NCBI GenBank assembly: GCA_002375495.1
Contig: DFLU01000007.1
Coordinates: 100,669-164,668 of the forward strand
DNA length: 64,000 nucleotides
Source of the DNA: Flavobacteriaceae bacterium UBA3611
GTDB taxonomy: Bacteria > Bacteroidota > Bacteroidia > Flavobacteriales > Flavobacteriaceae
Reading direction: 5' to 3'
Shown: positions 18,264-27,184 of the stretch, in pieces
Position numbering within the stretch: position 1 is the stretch's first letter
Layout of the letters: every line of letters begins with the position of its first letter
Made by a program: the position numbers and the translations under genes
The notes under the pieces: model-generated
The model's database searches: none
What the model was told of the DNA's origin: nothing
What the model saw: the letters and a program-made list of their open reading frames with translations, nothing else

Positions 18264-19337
18264 ATGAATACTAGCATAGAACATATTTCGATAGAAAAAG
18301 TACAACAATCAAGGTTATCAGAAGTCGATTTTGACAATCTGACGTTCGGAAATACTTTCACCGACCATATGTTTGTTTGCGATTATAAAGATGGTGTATG
18401 GCAGGACGCAAAGATTGTTCCCTACGGCCCACTCACTATTTCTCCAGCAGCGAAAGTTTTTCATTACGGACAAGCAGTTTTTGAAGGAATGAAAGCTTAT
18501 AAAGACGATGCAGGTGATGTGTTCCTATTTCGCCCAGAAGAAAATTTTGAGCGTATTAACAAATCGTCTAAACGAATGGCAATCCCTGAGTTCCCCAAAG
18601 AAATTTTCTTTGAGGCACTGCATAAATTAATCAACTTAGACAAAGACTGGGTGCAGGGCGGTGATGGCAATTCTTTATACATTCGTCCTTTTGTCATGGC
18701 CACTCAAGTAGGCGTGTCTGCATCACCCTCTGACGAATATAAGTTTATGATTCTCTGCTGTCCTGTAAAAGCCTACTACACTGGCGATGTACGCGTTGTA
18801 ATTGCTCAGGAATTTAGCCGATCGGCAGATGGCGGCGTTGGTGCAGCAAAAGCAGCTGGAAATTACGGGGCACAATTTTATCCTACCAATCTCGCTCGAG
18901 AAAAAGGATTTCAACAAGTGGTATGGACCGATTCTAACGAACATAAATATTTGGAAGAAGCAGGTACCATGAATGTTTTTTTCAGAATAGGTGACAAACT
19001 CATTACAGCTCCTACAAGTGACCGAATTTTAGATGGAGTGACAAGAAAAAGTGTACTTGCTTTGGCAGAACGTGCGGGCATTCCTGTAGAGGTTCGAAAA
19101 TTAGCCGTAACCGAATTGTTAGAAGCAGCCAAGAATGGAAGCCTGAAAGAAATTTTTGGAAGCGGTACAGCTGCGGTGATAAGCCCAGTGAGTGCTTTTA
19201 GTTATGACGAAACCGTGTACGATATTGAAAAGCAAAGCGACAGCTATGCTGCACGTTTCAAAAAAGAATTAAAAGAAATCCAATACAATATTCAGGAAGA
19301 CCCGTTTGGATGGAGGTACCCTGTTGTGACGCACTAA
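18264..19337 (+). CDS. ilvE: branched-chain amino acid aminotransferase
   Basis: A 357-residue fold-type IV PLP enzyme. Recognisable blocks are FHYGQAVFEGMKAYK, the PLP lysine region VGAAKAAGNYGAQFYP, VVWTDSNEHKYLEEAGTMNVFF and the C-terminal GSGTAAVISPVSAF. It catalyses the final step of Leu, Ile and Val synthesis with glutamate as donor. Length matches the group II (about 355 residue) family. Its stop overlaps the convergent pyrophosphohydrolase gene by 4 bp. Confidence 0.95.
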   Translation: MNTSIEHISIEKVQQSRLSEVDFDNLTFGNTFTDHMFVCDYKDGVWQDAKIVPYGPLTISPAAKVFHYGQAVFEGMKAYKDDAGDVFLFRPEENFERINKSSKRMAIPEFPKEIFFEALHKLINLDKDWVQGGDGNSLYIRPFVMATQVGVSASPSDEYKFMILCCPVKAYYTGDVRVVIAQEFSRSADGGVGAAKAAGNYGAQFYPTNLAREKGFQQVVWTDSNEHKYLEEAGTMNVFFRIGDKLITAPTSDRILDGVTRKSVLALAERAGIPVEVRKLAVTELLEAAKNGSLKEIFGSGTAAVISPVSAFSYDETVYDIEKQSDSYAARFKKELKEIQYNIQEDPFGWRYPVVTH

Positions 19338-19723
19338 GCGATGTCTAAAATCTTCTGGATATTTGGCTTAAAATAATTCGGCCCATTCAAAACTTTACCA
19401 TCTTCTCTGTAAATGGGCTTTCCATCGTCGCCTAATTTACTCATGTTGCTACGTTGAATTTCGTTGAAGACTTCTTCAATTTTGTGCTGCATACCATGCT
19501 CGATGATGGTTCCGCACAAGATATAGAGCATGTCACCAAGCGCATCGGCAACTTCCACCAGATCATTGGCATTGGCGGCCTCAAGATATTCTTCATTTTC
19601 TTCGCGCATCAGCTCGTAACGCAATAAATTTTTCTTGATACCAAGATCTGCTTCAGGCGTTTGTTTTATTCCGAGTCCGAATGCCGAATGAAATTCATGG
19701 ACGGCCTTTATTTTATTTTTCAT
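19334..19723 (-). CDS. MazG/PRA-PH-like nucleotide pyrophosphohydrolase
   Basis: A 129-residue all-alpha protein with the metal-binding pattern RYELMREENEEYLEA...ADALGDMLYILCG (ExxE...ExxD type) of the MazG-like/phosphoribosyl-ATP pyrophosphohydrolase superfamily. The C-terminal tail (SKLGDDGKPIYREDGKVLNGPNYF) resembles phage and bacterial members that act on (d)NTPs. It is probably a house-cleaning NTP pyrophosphatase. Confidence 0.85.
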   Translation of the reverse strand: MKNKIKAVHEFHSAFGLGIKQTPEADLGIKKNLLRYELMREENEEYLEAANANDLVEVADALGDMLYILCGTIIEHGMQHKIEEVFNEIQRSNMSKLGDDGKPIYREDGKVLNGPNYFKPNIQKILDIA

Positions 19724-19851
19724 AGCGAATGATTTTGCGGGTGTCTAACCGAAGGAAGTTTCAACTAAATTTCAGTAAAAATATAGAATCGCATGAAGGA
19801 ACGGTATCATTTCAACATAATTTTTTTAACCATAAATTGTCAATAAACATG

Positions 19852-19859
19852 TATTTTTG
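19852..19859 (+). promoter_or_regulatory. -7 element before the 61-residue membrane protein
   Basis: TATTTTTG fits TAnnTTTG exactly and is 20 bp before the ATG at 19880. Confidence 0.5.
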
Positions 19860-19879
19860 CCATACTTCAAAAGCGCGAC

Positions 19880-20065
19880 ATGATTTCTACCGGACAATTA
19901 ATTTTTGCAATTTTATTTTTTGTGGCATTTGTCATTATTGTAGGTATCAGTTACAGAAGAGACAAAAAGCTCCATAAAAAATATTACAAAGGGAATGTCT
20001 GGGTTTTGGTTGGCTTTGTAGTCTTCTTCCTTATTTTATTGGCAGCAAAATTTTTATTAAAATAA
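19880..20065 (+). CDS. small two-helix membrane protein
   Basis: A 61-residue protein with two hydrophobic helices (about 5-23 and 41-59) separated by a very basic loop (SYRRDKKLHKKYYKGN). It is a hypothetical protein; proteins of this shape are common in Flavobacteriaceae. An exact TAnnTTTG element precedes it, which supports it being a real gene. Confidence 0.65.
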   Translation: MISTGQLIFAILFFVAFVIIVGISYRRDKKLHKKYYKGNVWVLVGFVVFFLILLAAKFLLK

Positions 20066-20217
20066 TAACCCCACCCGCTGCTACATACAATAATATTTAG
20101 ATTTGGGCAATTTGCAAATTCTAAGAGTTCCTGTTAACTTGGCAAGCAACAACCTAGGAAAAACAGAAGCACGAAGAACTGCTTTCTAAACCAGCACGCT
20201 TACAGAAAATTTGAAAT

Positions 20218-20235
20218 ATACCCAGTATTGGGTAT
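20218..20235 (+). promoter_or_regulatory. operator A, ATACCC-N6-GGGTAT
   Basis: A perfect 6+6 palindrome with a 6-bp spacer. Its right edge is 26 bp before the TTTG of a promoter-like element (CGTATTTG, 20257-20264), and the gene starts at 20296. Two more copies (23591, 24055) sit in the same arrangement. It probably binds the LuxR-type regulator of this locus as an activator. Confidence 0.75.
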
Positions 20236-20295
20236 GTACGTTTTAGATTTTAATCACGTATTTGCAACCAACATAAACTTATAAATCCCTAACCC

Positions 20296-21066
20296 ATGGC
20301 ACACGAAACACATCGATTTAACCTTTTACTCAGAAACGCGAGTCACCCAAGCGCAAATGGCGCAGCAAGCTTGAATCCTATATTTACCGAAACTTCTCAC
20401 GGAACCCATTATTCATTATATGCAGAATTTTCACCTCGAGACCCTTCAAAAACTTATAAACATGAATTTGATGTAGGGAAGATCACAGTACGACTCCAGA
20501 ATTATACGGGAGCAGTCACAATGGGAATATCATCGGTAGTTGGTATCAATATTTATAAAATTTCCGATAAGCAGAAAGAATTTATGGTAGCTAATTTCTC
20601 AACACAGCGGGTTATTGAATTGGTTGTTAGTGTACAACCGTTAAACAGTTGTGATGAAGTAGAAATAAACCTGAACGACAAAGAGTTGATCTTAAGAGAG
20701 GGAGATCTATTTGAAACCCACGTATTGCATAAAATAATAGATGGGAGCCTATCGGGGGCCGGCAGAAATACTATGGACGGTACACCTCGAATTCTCGATG
20801 AAAAATATATGTGGCGCGACGGGGAAGAAGTTATGATGGAAGAAGATATTTGGGATCATAAAGGAACTATCGAAATGCTTGAAAAAGCTGGCTTTTTTAT
20901 CAATGACAAGATGAAAAACTTGATGCAGTTCAAATCGGCCAACGCTGATGAACCAGTAGATGAAAAAGATTTAAAAGAACTTCTCGATGTCATGCCCAAT
21001 AGTACGAAAAGCAGGAGAAACGACCCGCGATGTAAACAAAAAACAGCCGATATTTATATCTTATAG
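20296..21066 (+). CDS. unknown protein at the head of a two-component operon
   Basis: A 256-residue soluble protein with no signal peptide or membrane helix. The N-terminal ~140 residues look beta-rich (HYSLYAEFSPRD, KITVRLQNYTGAVTMGI). The C-terminal half is charged and helical with many Met/Asp/Glu. I recognise no family. It lies 33 bp upstream of the histidine kinase gene on the same strand and carries operator A in front, so it is likely the first gene of an autoregulated operon with the kinase and response regulator. A role as sensor accessory or output protein is guesswork. Confidence 0.7.
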   Translation: MAHETHRFNLLLRNASHPSANGAASLNPIFTETSHGTHYSLYAEFSPRDPSKTYKHEFDVGKITVRLQNYTGAVTMGISSVVGINIYKISDKQKEFMVANFSTQRVIELVVSVQPLNSCDEVEINLNDKELILREGDLFETHVLHKIIDGSLSGAGRNTMDGTPRILDEKYMWRDGEEVMMEEDIWDHKGTIEMLEKAGFFINDKMKNLMQFKSANADEPVDEKDLKELLDVMPNSTKSRRNDPRCKQKTADIYIL

Positions 21067-21099
21067 CGTTTAGCATCTGAGGTGCCGTACCCATCAATT

Positions 21100-22962
21100 A
21101 TGGTAAGATTGTTTTATTTTATGATACTATGTTTGCTTGTCACTTCCAAATTGGGAGCACAAGCAAACATTTTTTTTGATGAATTGAGGCATTACGAACT
21201 AAACAATGCAGCAAAAAGTATCGGAAATCTCCCTGAAGAAGCAAGAGCACAGGCTACCTGGAGAGTGAATTTCTTTAAAGATTTTAAAATTGAAAGTGAT
21301 CAGTTTCGCAGTCTGAAATCTATAGACAAGCCCGCAGACAATTCGCTTGGCGACTACCTCTACCATCTGAATTGGGGCGATTATTACTTCTATATTACCT
21401 TAGACCAAAACATTAAAGCCATGGGCGAATACCAACAAGCCTTGGCAATTGCAAGCCGTGACAATGACAAAGTACTCATAGGTGAAGCGCTGAAGCGAAT
21501 ACTTACACTACATCGCATTCATTATTTATACAACAACCAAACATACAAGCCGTATTTGGAAGATTTCAAAGCCAATGCGTATGACGAATTGGAAGAAGCC
21601 TATTACCATTATTTTAATCTGATTTTAAATTTCAAAAATTACAATACCGAAGCATGGTCGTCTCAATCATATACCTTTCTTAAGAACTATTTTAAAAATC
21701 AGAATAGCCCATACGTACGAGGAATTTCAGAAACGGTTTTTGCCAGTTATTTTGAAGAAGTAGACCAACGAGATAGCATTTGGCACTACGCACTTAGTGC
21801 AAGAGACCAGCTTAATTCTATCCCGTATGGTTACAAAGGTACACGACTAAACCAAATTTATAGTTTCATGTCCCGCATTGCACTGCAAGAAAAGAACTTT
21901 AGTGCCGCCAAAGTATATACCGATAGTGCCACAGCAAACTATTACAACAGTAATGACCTTAAATTTAAATCACTGGGGCATTATCAAAAATCGGTAATCG
22001 ATTCGGCTGCGGGAAACTACCTTCAAGCTTACGACGAGAGTATGAATTTCAGAGTATCTATGGCTGCCATTGAACGTGCCGCACAAAATAATCTTTTTAA
22101 TGAATTGGAAGTGAAGTATCAAACTGCTGAAAAAGAAAAACAGCTCTTACTTTCGGAACAAGAAAAAAAGAAAACCCAAAATATTGCTATCGGTTTGGGA
22201 GGTAGTGTCATTGCCGTGGTAATTATTGGTATCCTTTTCATTAAAAACACCAAACGCAAACAACGTATCGCAGAGCAACAACGTGAATTGGAGATTCAAA
22301 AAACCGAAAAAATATTAAAAGAACAAGAACTCACCACCATCGATGCCATGATAGAAGGCCAAGAAAAAGAACGCAAACGATTGGCAAGTGATTTGCACGA
22401 CAGTGTAGGGGCTACATTGGCTGCTGCCAAATTACAGTTTCACCATCTTTCAAAAAATCGGGAACAAGGTGAATTTACAGATGCTCTTTTCAGCAAAACC
22501 GGAAAACTTCTAGAAGATGCGTATGCTGAAATACGCGGAATGGCCCATGTAAAAAACAACGGCGTCATAGCCAAGAATGGGCTTTTACCTGCTGTTCACA
22601 AACTAGCCAACAGTGCTTCAGGTGCCAACGGCTTAACCATCACGGTAGAAGATTACGGCCTGGAAGAGCGTCTAGACAATACGCTAGAAATTTCAGTATT
22701 CAGGATCATTCAAGAATTGGTGACCAATATCATTAAGCATTCACAGGCCACCGAAGCATCTATTTCTATAAATCAGTACGAAGATTCACTTAACATAATT
22801 GTAGAAGACAACGGAAAGGGGTTTGATGCGCGCCACCTTCCGCAGAAAGAAGGCATGGGACTCTCAAGCATAGAGAAACGCATTGAACATCTAGAAGGAA
22901 CTATGGAAGTAGACACCACCCTAGGAAAAGGAACTAACATTTTAATCGATATCCCCTTATGA
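21100..22962 (+). CDS. sensor histidine kinase (HisKA_3 / NarL-type)
   Basis: The start is placed at the ATG at 21100 (MVRLFYFMILCLLVTS, signal-like) instead of an upstream GTG. Residues ~25-345 form a helical, TPR-like periplasmic sensor, followed by one TM helix (~363-385). A coiled coil comes next, then the dimerisation/phosphoacceptor motif RKRLASDLHDSVGATLAAAK with His433, and a HATPase domain (N-box ELVTNIIKHSQA, DNGKGFD, GMGLSSIEKRI). This is the LiaS/NarX/DesK class that pairs with NarL/LuxR-type regulators. Its stop codon overlaps the regulator's ATG (ATGA). Confidence 0.93.
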   Translation: MVRLFYFMILCLLVTSKLGAQANIFFDELRHYELNNAAKSIGNLPEEARAQATWRVNFFKDFKIESDQFRSLKSIDKPADNSLGDYLYHLNWGDYYFYITLDQNIKAMGEYQQALAIASRDNDKVLIGEALKRILTLHRIHYLYNNQTYKPYLEDFKANAYDELEEAYYHYFNLILNFKNYNTEAWSSQSYTFLKNYFKNQNSPYVRGISETVFASYFEEVDQRDSIWHYALSARDQLNSIPYGYKGTRLNQIYSFMSRIALQEKNFSAAKVYTDSATANYYNSNDLKFKSLGHYQKSVIDSAAGNYLQAYDESMNFRVSMAAIERAAQNNLFNELEVKYQTAEKEKQLLLSEQEKKKTQNIAIGLGGSVIAVVIIGILFIKNTKRKQRIAEQQRELEIQKTEKILKEQELTTIDAMIEGQEKERKRLASDLHDSVGATLAAAKLQFHHLSKNREQGEFTDALFSKTGKLLEDAYAEIRGMAHVKNNGVIAKNGLLPAVHKLANSASGANGLTITVEDYGLEERLDNTLEISVFRIIQELVTNIIKHSQATEASISINQYEDSLNIIVEDNGKGFDARHLPQKEGMGLSSIEKRIEHLEGTMEVDTTLGKGTNILIDIPL

Positions 22963-23585
22963 TTACAGTAGCCATTGCAGAAGACCACCAGTCGCTTGTA
23001 GACGGAATTGAATTATTGCTAAAATATGAAGATGACATCACCATTATCGGCATGGCTAACGACGGGGAAGCCCTGATTGACATTGTAAAAAAATCTGAAC
23101 CCGATATTGTGCTCATGGACATTAAAATGCCCAAAATGGACGGAGTGACGGCTACCAAACAGATTGAAAAACACTATCCTAAAACAAATGTCATCGCCTT
23201 TAGTATGTTCGACCAAGAAGACGCTGTTACCCAGATGATCCAAGCTGGAGCCAAGGGCTATCTGCTTAAAAATTCACCCTTAGAAGAAGTACTTAATGCG
23301 ATTCGAGCTGTTGCTTGTGGAGAAACGTTTTTCGACAAGAACATACCGCCAGACCTGCTTCAACCTAATACCCAAAAAACAACTTCTAAAAGTATTCTCT
23401 CTAAAAGCGAACGTGAAATTTTAGTACTTATAGGAGAAGGTAAATCTACCAGTGAAATTGCAGCAATCCGTTTTACGGCTGTTTCGACCGTTGAAAAACA
23501 CAGAAAAAACATGATACGCAAGTTGGGACTCTCAGGCAAGGGAGAATTATTGCGTTATGCGTTAGAAAGAAAGTACGATTTTTAG
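22959..23585 (+). CDS. NarL/LuxR-family response regulator
   Basis: A 208-residue protein. The receiver domain has Asp54 (IVLMDIKMPKMDG) and conserved Lys near AKGYLLKNS. The C-terminal LuxR helix-turn-helix is at about 140-205 (SEREILVLIGEGKSTSEIA, recognition helix around STVEKHRKNMIRKLGL). It is translationally coupled to the kinase. It is the best candidate to bind the ATACCC-N6-GGGTAT operators at 20218, 23591 and 24055, so it probably controls its own operon and the two genes downstream. Confidence 0.95.
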   Translation: MITVAIAEDHQSLVDGIELLLKYEDDITIIGMANDGEALIDIVKKSEPDIVLMDIKMPKMDGVTATKQIEKHYPKTNVIAFSMFDQEDAVTQMIQAGAKGYLLKNSPLEEVLNAIRAVACGETFFDKNIPPDLLQPNTQKTTSKSILSKSEREILVLIGEGKSTSEIAAIRFTAVSTVEKHRKNMIRKLGLSGKGELLRYALERKYDF

Positions 23586-23590
23586 CAAAA

Positions 23591-23608
23591 ATACCCCTCA
23601 TCGGGTAT
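23591..23608 (+). promoter_or_regulatory. operator B, ATACCC-N6-GGGTAT
   Basis: Same palindrome as operator A with a different 6-bp spacer. A TACATTTG element (23632-23639, exact TAnnTTTG) follows with 28 bp before the TTTG. The ATG at 23644 is so close that the mRNA may be nearly leaderless. Confidence 0.75.
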
Positions 23609-23643
23609 TTCATATATGGGTAAGCAGTGGTTACATTTGAAAC

Positions 23644-24021
23644 ATGACCCCGACCCAACAGATTATCTCTGCCATAAAGTTGGCTGAAAAAAATAACACA
23701 CAACTCACTACCGAAGACACGATTGCTGTATTCAGAGCAGTTAAAAACATGTCTGCCAACAAGGAGCTTATCGATAAGACCCTCTATCTCTTACTGTTGG
23801 TTGAAAAAAAGCTACCCAACACTCCTACACTATCTACGCGTGAAACGCAAATTTTCAACCTAATTGGCATCGGTTTTAATTCGAAAGAAATCGCGACTAT
23901 TCTAAATATTAGCAGTGCTACTGTCGCCACCCATCGAAAAAACATTATAAAAAAATTAGGGCTCACCGGCAGCGGTAAACTTAAGGAAACCGCTTTTCAA
24001 TACACCCAAAAAAACATATAA
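23644..24021 (+). CDS. orphan LuxR-type HTH regulator without receiver domain
   Basis: A 125-residue protein: a short helical N-terminal region (~1-60) with no receiver Asp, then a LuxR HTH (STRETQIFNLIGIGFNSKEIA, recognition helix around ATVATHRKNIIKKLGL). The recognition helix is close to that of the adjacent response regulator, so the two could share operators. Having operator B in front suggests a feedback or feed-forward loop. Confidence 0.88.
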   Translation: MTPTQQIISAIKLAEKNNTQLTTEDTIAVFRAVKNMSANKELIDKTLYLLLLVEKKLPNTPTLSTRETQIFNLIGIGFNSKEIATILNISSATVATHRKNIIKKLGLTGSGKLKETAFQYTQKNI

Positions 24022-24054
24022 ACGAACGCCAATTGGATTTACAACAATCTAAAT

Positions 24055-24072
24055 ATACCCTCTAATGGGTAT
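24055..24072 (+). promoter_or_regulatory. operator C, ATACCC-N6-GGGTAT
   Basis: Third perfect copy of the palindrome, 27 bp before the TTTG of an exact -7 element TATTTTTG (24095-24102). It lies upstream of the Gly-Ser-linker lipoprotein gene. Confidence 0.75.
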
Positions 24073-24133
24073 TGTCGCCAGATGGTCAATCGCATATTTT
24101 TGAACTCAATTATTAACCATACATAACCCCCCT

Positions 24134-24928
24134 ATGAAAACTTTAAAATTACTCAGCTTACTATTTTTAAGTCTTCTCCTCGTAAACTGTGAAGAAGACG
24201 AACCCATCTCAGGCTGTACAGACCCATTAAGCGACAATTACAACAGTGAAGCTGTTAATGACGATGGTTCCTGTGCTTACCTTTATGGTGGTCGCGAGAA
24301 AGGACAAATTGATGTAGGATCTGAAGTAGATCTTAACAATGAGTACGACATTTACATTGATGGCGAATCTATTGGCCGTTTAAGTGTTTATTTTCCCAAC
24401 GGTGCCTTTTGTGGTGCTCCCGAAAACCCCGGTCGTATTTTCGACTCTGGCTCACACGTAGTGAGAGCTGTAGGAAATGGCGGAGACGAAGTTCGTGAAG
24501 GAACTGTAAATCTAAGTCCGCAAGAATGTGATGTGGTCTTGGTTGAAAACTTACAAATTATCTCTACTGGTGGTGGAGGCGGCTCTGGTGGTGGAGGCGG
24601 TTCTGGCGGTGGCGGTGGCTCTGGCGGTGGCGGTGGCTCCGGCGGAGGCGGCGGAGGCGGAGGCCCTGATCCCGGAAGAATCAAGTTTTGGGTAAACAAA
24701 GATTTTGGCTGCGGAAATATTAGCCTTACCGTAAGCGGATTAGGATCAACAACCATCTCAGGATATATTCAAGGTGGCCCTAATAGTTGTGATGAAACCT
24801 TCGGAGGTGGAAACTTCAACAACGTAACCCCTGGAACCTATTCGTTCTCTGGAAGTTGTAGTGACAGAACTTGGAATGGAAGTGTAAGCGTTAGCGATGG
24901 CGGCTGTACCATATTCCAACTGTTGTAA
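24134..24928 (+). CDS. surface lipoprotein with (Gly5-Ser)4 linker
   Basis: A 264-residue lipoprotein with lipobox LLVNC (Cys20) followed by the acidic EEDE, which in flavobacteria can act as a surface-export signal. A short Cys-containing, TSP3/calcium-loop-like motif (GCTDPLSDNYNSEAVNDDGSC) comes next. An N-terminal beta domain (~50-140) is joined by four Gly5-Ser repeats plus a Gly8 tail (~148-180) to a C-terminal ~80-residue domain with paired Cys residues. The function of both domains is unknown. Operator C places it under the LuxR-type system, so it is the likely output of that signalling locus. Confidence 0.82.
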   Translation: MKTLKLLSLLFLSLLLVNCEEDEPISGCTDPLSDNYNSEAVNDDGSCAYLYGGREKGQIDVGSEVDLNNEYDIYIDGESIGRLSVYFPNGAFCGAPENPGRIFDSGSHVVRAVGNGGDEVREGTVNLSPQECDVVLVENLQIISTGGGGGSGGGGGSGGGGGSGGGGGSGGGGGGGGPDPGRIKFWVNKDFGCGNISLTVSGLGSTTISGYIQGGPNSCDETFGGGNFNNVTPGTYSFSGSCSDRTWNGSVSVSDGGCTIFQLL

Positions 24929-24947
24929 CATACATTTAATTACAACA

Positions 24948-24982
24948 AAAAACCTCCTTGCTATAGCCACAAGGAGGTTTTT
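24948..24982. terminator. bidirectional terminator
   Basis: Stem AAAAACCTCCTTG / CAAGGAGGTTTTT with a 9-nt loop. It lies between the convergent lipoprotein and DPP III-like genes and has A and T runs suitable for both directions. Confidence 0.85.
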
Positions 24983-25004
24983 CTATTTATAAACTTTACT
25001 AAGA

Positions 25005-27044
25005 TTACATGCCTTTCAAATAGCCATAATCTTTACTGTATTGTAACATTTGCGATTCGAACGTATCTGGTTGTTCAATGCTGAAACTTTCAATCTCACC
25101 TGCATCGTTCATTTTCGGCACAATCATAGGGTTTACAAATCCGCTATACGGAGCCGACTTAAACTGGCTGTTTCTTTCAAGCACTTGTTTGTGTAATGTC
25201 TGGTCTACTTTTACACCGTAATCCTCCACCAAAGCTTTGGCAGCTTCATAGTCTCCTTCCGAAGTAATACGTTGTGTCTCCCGCAATAACTGACCGAACA
25301 ATTCACGAAGCTTCTCATAATCTTTCACGTCGTAGTACGTTTTTCCGTCGCGCTCAATCTTTTCGATTACATTATCATCTTTTCCTTTTTCGTACACCCA
25401 TGCACTCACCCATTGGCGGTTCCGCATATGCGCTTCTTCTACCTCATCACCCAACTCTAATCGAACTAATTGACCAACTAGTCCGTTTCTGATATACCCA
25501 TCATAGGCAGCCATACCGGTTTCTTTCCAGTTTTCAACCAAACCAAGTTCTTCTAATTTTGGATCCATCAAATAATACAAACCGAACAAATCGGCACGTC
25601 CTTCTTCAATAGTAGACTTATAACTTTTTAAGGTTTCTTTTGGCGTACCAACACCTTTGTTTATTTGTCCAGATGCATGCCCCACCACTTCGTGCAGCGC
25701 TGTGTGCAACTTATCTGCCAACTGACCGTATTTTTTCTCCAGTCTAATTTCTTCTTCATCATTGGCAAATTCTTGCAAACGATCACTACCACCAGCATTG
25801 TTGTAAGCATTAATGATGTTTCCTAGAGAAACCGACTTACTTCCGTGTTTTTGGCGTATCCAGTTATTATTAGGAAGGTTCACACCAATTGGCGTACTAG
25901 GAGAAGCATCTCCCGCTTCACCAGCTACGATTACGGTTTTGTAAGACACTCCCGTAACGCTGTCTTTTTTGTGTTCTGCCATAAGAGGTGAGTTGTCTTC
26001 AAACCACTGTGCTTCTTCAGATAAGACGGCCATTTTCTTTGACATATCAAAATCTTTGATCTCTACAATCGTTTCATACGAGCCCTTATATCCTTTCGGG
26101 TCGTTGTACACTTCAATAAAACCATTAATCCAATCTATGTTTCCTTCGGTACTATTCACCCAAGCAACTGCATAATCGTCCCACGTATCTAAACTCCCCG
26201 TCTGGTAGTATTCAATCAATAAGCCAAGTGCTTTCGCTTGGTTTTCATTTTCTGCTACTCCTTTGGCTTTTTCTAACCACTCGACAACTTTTTCAATAGA
26301 AGGACTATAAAGACCACCTATTTTATATACTTGTTCTTTTAAGGTACCGTTTTCTTTCACCAAGCGAGTGTTAAGACCAACTTCAATTGGCTCTTCGGGA
26401 TCTACTTGAATAGCACCGTAGAATTTTTCAACATCTGCAGTCGTTACATCTGGACCATAAAAATTAATGGCACTCTCAAGTACGATATCGGCATCTTTGC
26501 TCAAGTTTACTTTTTTACTGTCTTTGTCGTTAAAAATCACCTCTAGAGCCTCTCCTTCTAATTGGGTATTGGTAGCCGTAAGCAATTCTTCAAGATACGC
26601 CTTATCAAAATCAGGCTTTATCTTGGCATTGCTATAGTGATGGTGAATACCGTTGCTGAACCATACTCGTTTTAGATAGATTTCAAAATTTTTCCAATTG
26701 TCAGAAGCTTTGTCTCCATCATAGGTCTGGTAGATATTCTCGAGTGCCGTACGAATGGTTAAGTTGTGGCGATAATTTTGCGCCCACATCATGTCGCGTC
26801 CTGCAAGACCCGCTTGCGTAAGATAGTAAACAAGCTTTTGCTCTTTCAAGCTCAGGTCGTCCCAACTCGGAATTTGGTACCGAAGTATTTTAAGATCAGC
26901 AAACTGTTCTACTTGATAGTTAAAGTTGTCATCCGTTTCAACTTTTACAGTTTCATCTGTAGGCATATCCTTTTTCTTATCGTCGTCACATCCAACAAAC
27001 AGGAAGCTACAGATTGCAAATCCTAGTAAAAAATAGTTTTTCAT
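25005..27044 (-). CDS. M49-family (dipeptidyl peptidase III-like) lipoprotein
   Basis: A 679-residue lipoprotein (lipobox LFVGC, then DDDKKKD). The HEVVGH motif matches the M49 HExxGH zinc site, and EEGRADL about 50 residues later supplies the second ligand region. The length and both motifs identify a DPP III-like metallopeptidase, which removes dipeptides. Unlike eukaryotic DPP III, it should sit in the envelope. Bacteroidota homologues are sometimes misnamed dihydrofolate reductase; nothing here supports that. Confidence 0.9.
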   Translation of the reverse strand: MKNYFLLGFAICSFLFVGCDDDKKKDMPTDETVKVETDDNFNYQVEQFADLKILRYQIPSWDDLSLKEQKLVYYLTQAGLAGRDMMWAQNYRHNLTIRTALENIYQTYDGDKASDNWKNFEIYLKRVWFSNGIHHHYSNAKIKPDFDKAYLEELLTATNTQLEGEALEVIFNDKDSKKVNLSKDADIVLESAINFYGPDVTTADVEKFYGAIQVDPEEPIEVGLNTRLVKENGTLKEQVYKIGGLYSPSIEKVVEWLEKAKGVAENENQAKALGLLIEYYQTGSLDTWDDYAVAWVNSTEGNIDWINGFIEVYNDPKGYKGSYETIVEIKDFDMSKKMAVLSEEAQWFEDNSPLMAEHKKDSVTGVSYKTVIVAGEAGDASPSTPIGVNLPNNNWIRQKHGSKSVSLGNIINAYNNAGGSDRLQEFANDEEEIRLEKKYGQLADKLHTALHEVVGHASGQINKGVGTPKETLKSYKSTIEEGRADLFGLYYLMDPKLEELGLVENWKETGMAAYDGYIRNGLVGQLVRLELGDEVEEAHMRNRQWVSAWVYEKGKDDNVIEKIERDGKTYYDVKDYEKLRELFGQLLRETQRITSEGDYEAAKALVEDYGVKVDQTLHKQVLERNSQFKSAPYSGFVNPMIVPKMNDAGEIESFSIEQPDTFESQMLQYSKDYGYLKGM

Positions 27045-27065
27045 TGTTTATAATTTTGGTTTTTA

Positions 27066-27073
27066 CAAATGTA
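27066..27073 (-). promoter_or_regulatory. -7 element of the DPP III-like gene
   Basis: TACATTTG on the minus strand, an exact TAnnTTTG, 21 bp before the ATG at 27044. Confidence 0.55.
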
Positions 27074-27184
27074 GCAAATTTTGACTTCGGAAATTTTAGA
27101 ATATCACCTACACGTCTTTTGCAAAAACACCTCAGCATAGAATTTTGCGTATCTTAGCACCTACAACCAAAAATCCCTATTAAA

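Noticed and set aside
24388..24756. Minus-strand ORF of 122 codons, rich in Pro and Glu
   Set aside because: It is the antisense of the Gly5-Ser linker; the Pro-rich repeats are just the complement of GGN codons, and it has no start context of its own.
25005..27044. Dihydrofolate reductase, a name sometimes given to homologues
   Set aside because: HEVVGH and EEGRAD are peptidase M49 motifs; size and lipoprotein signal do not fit DHFR.
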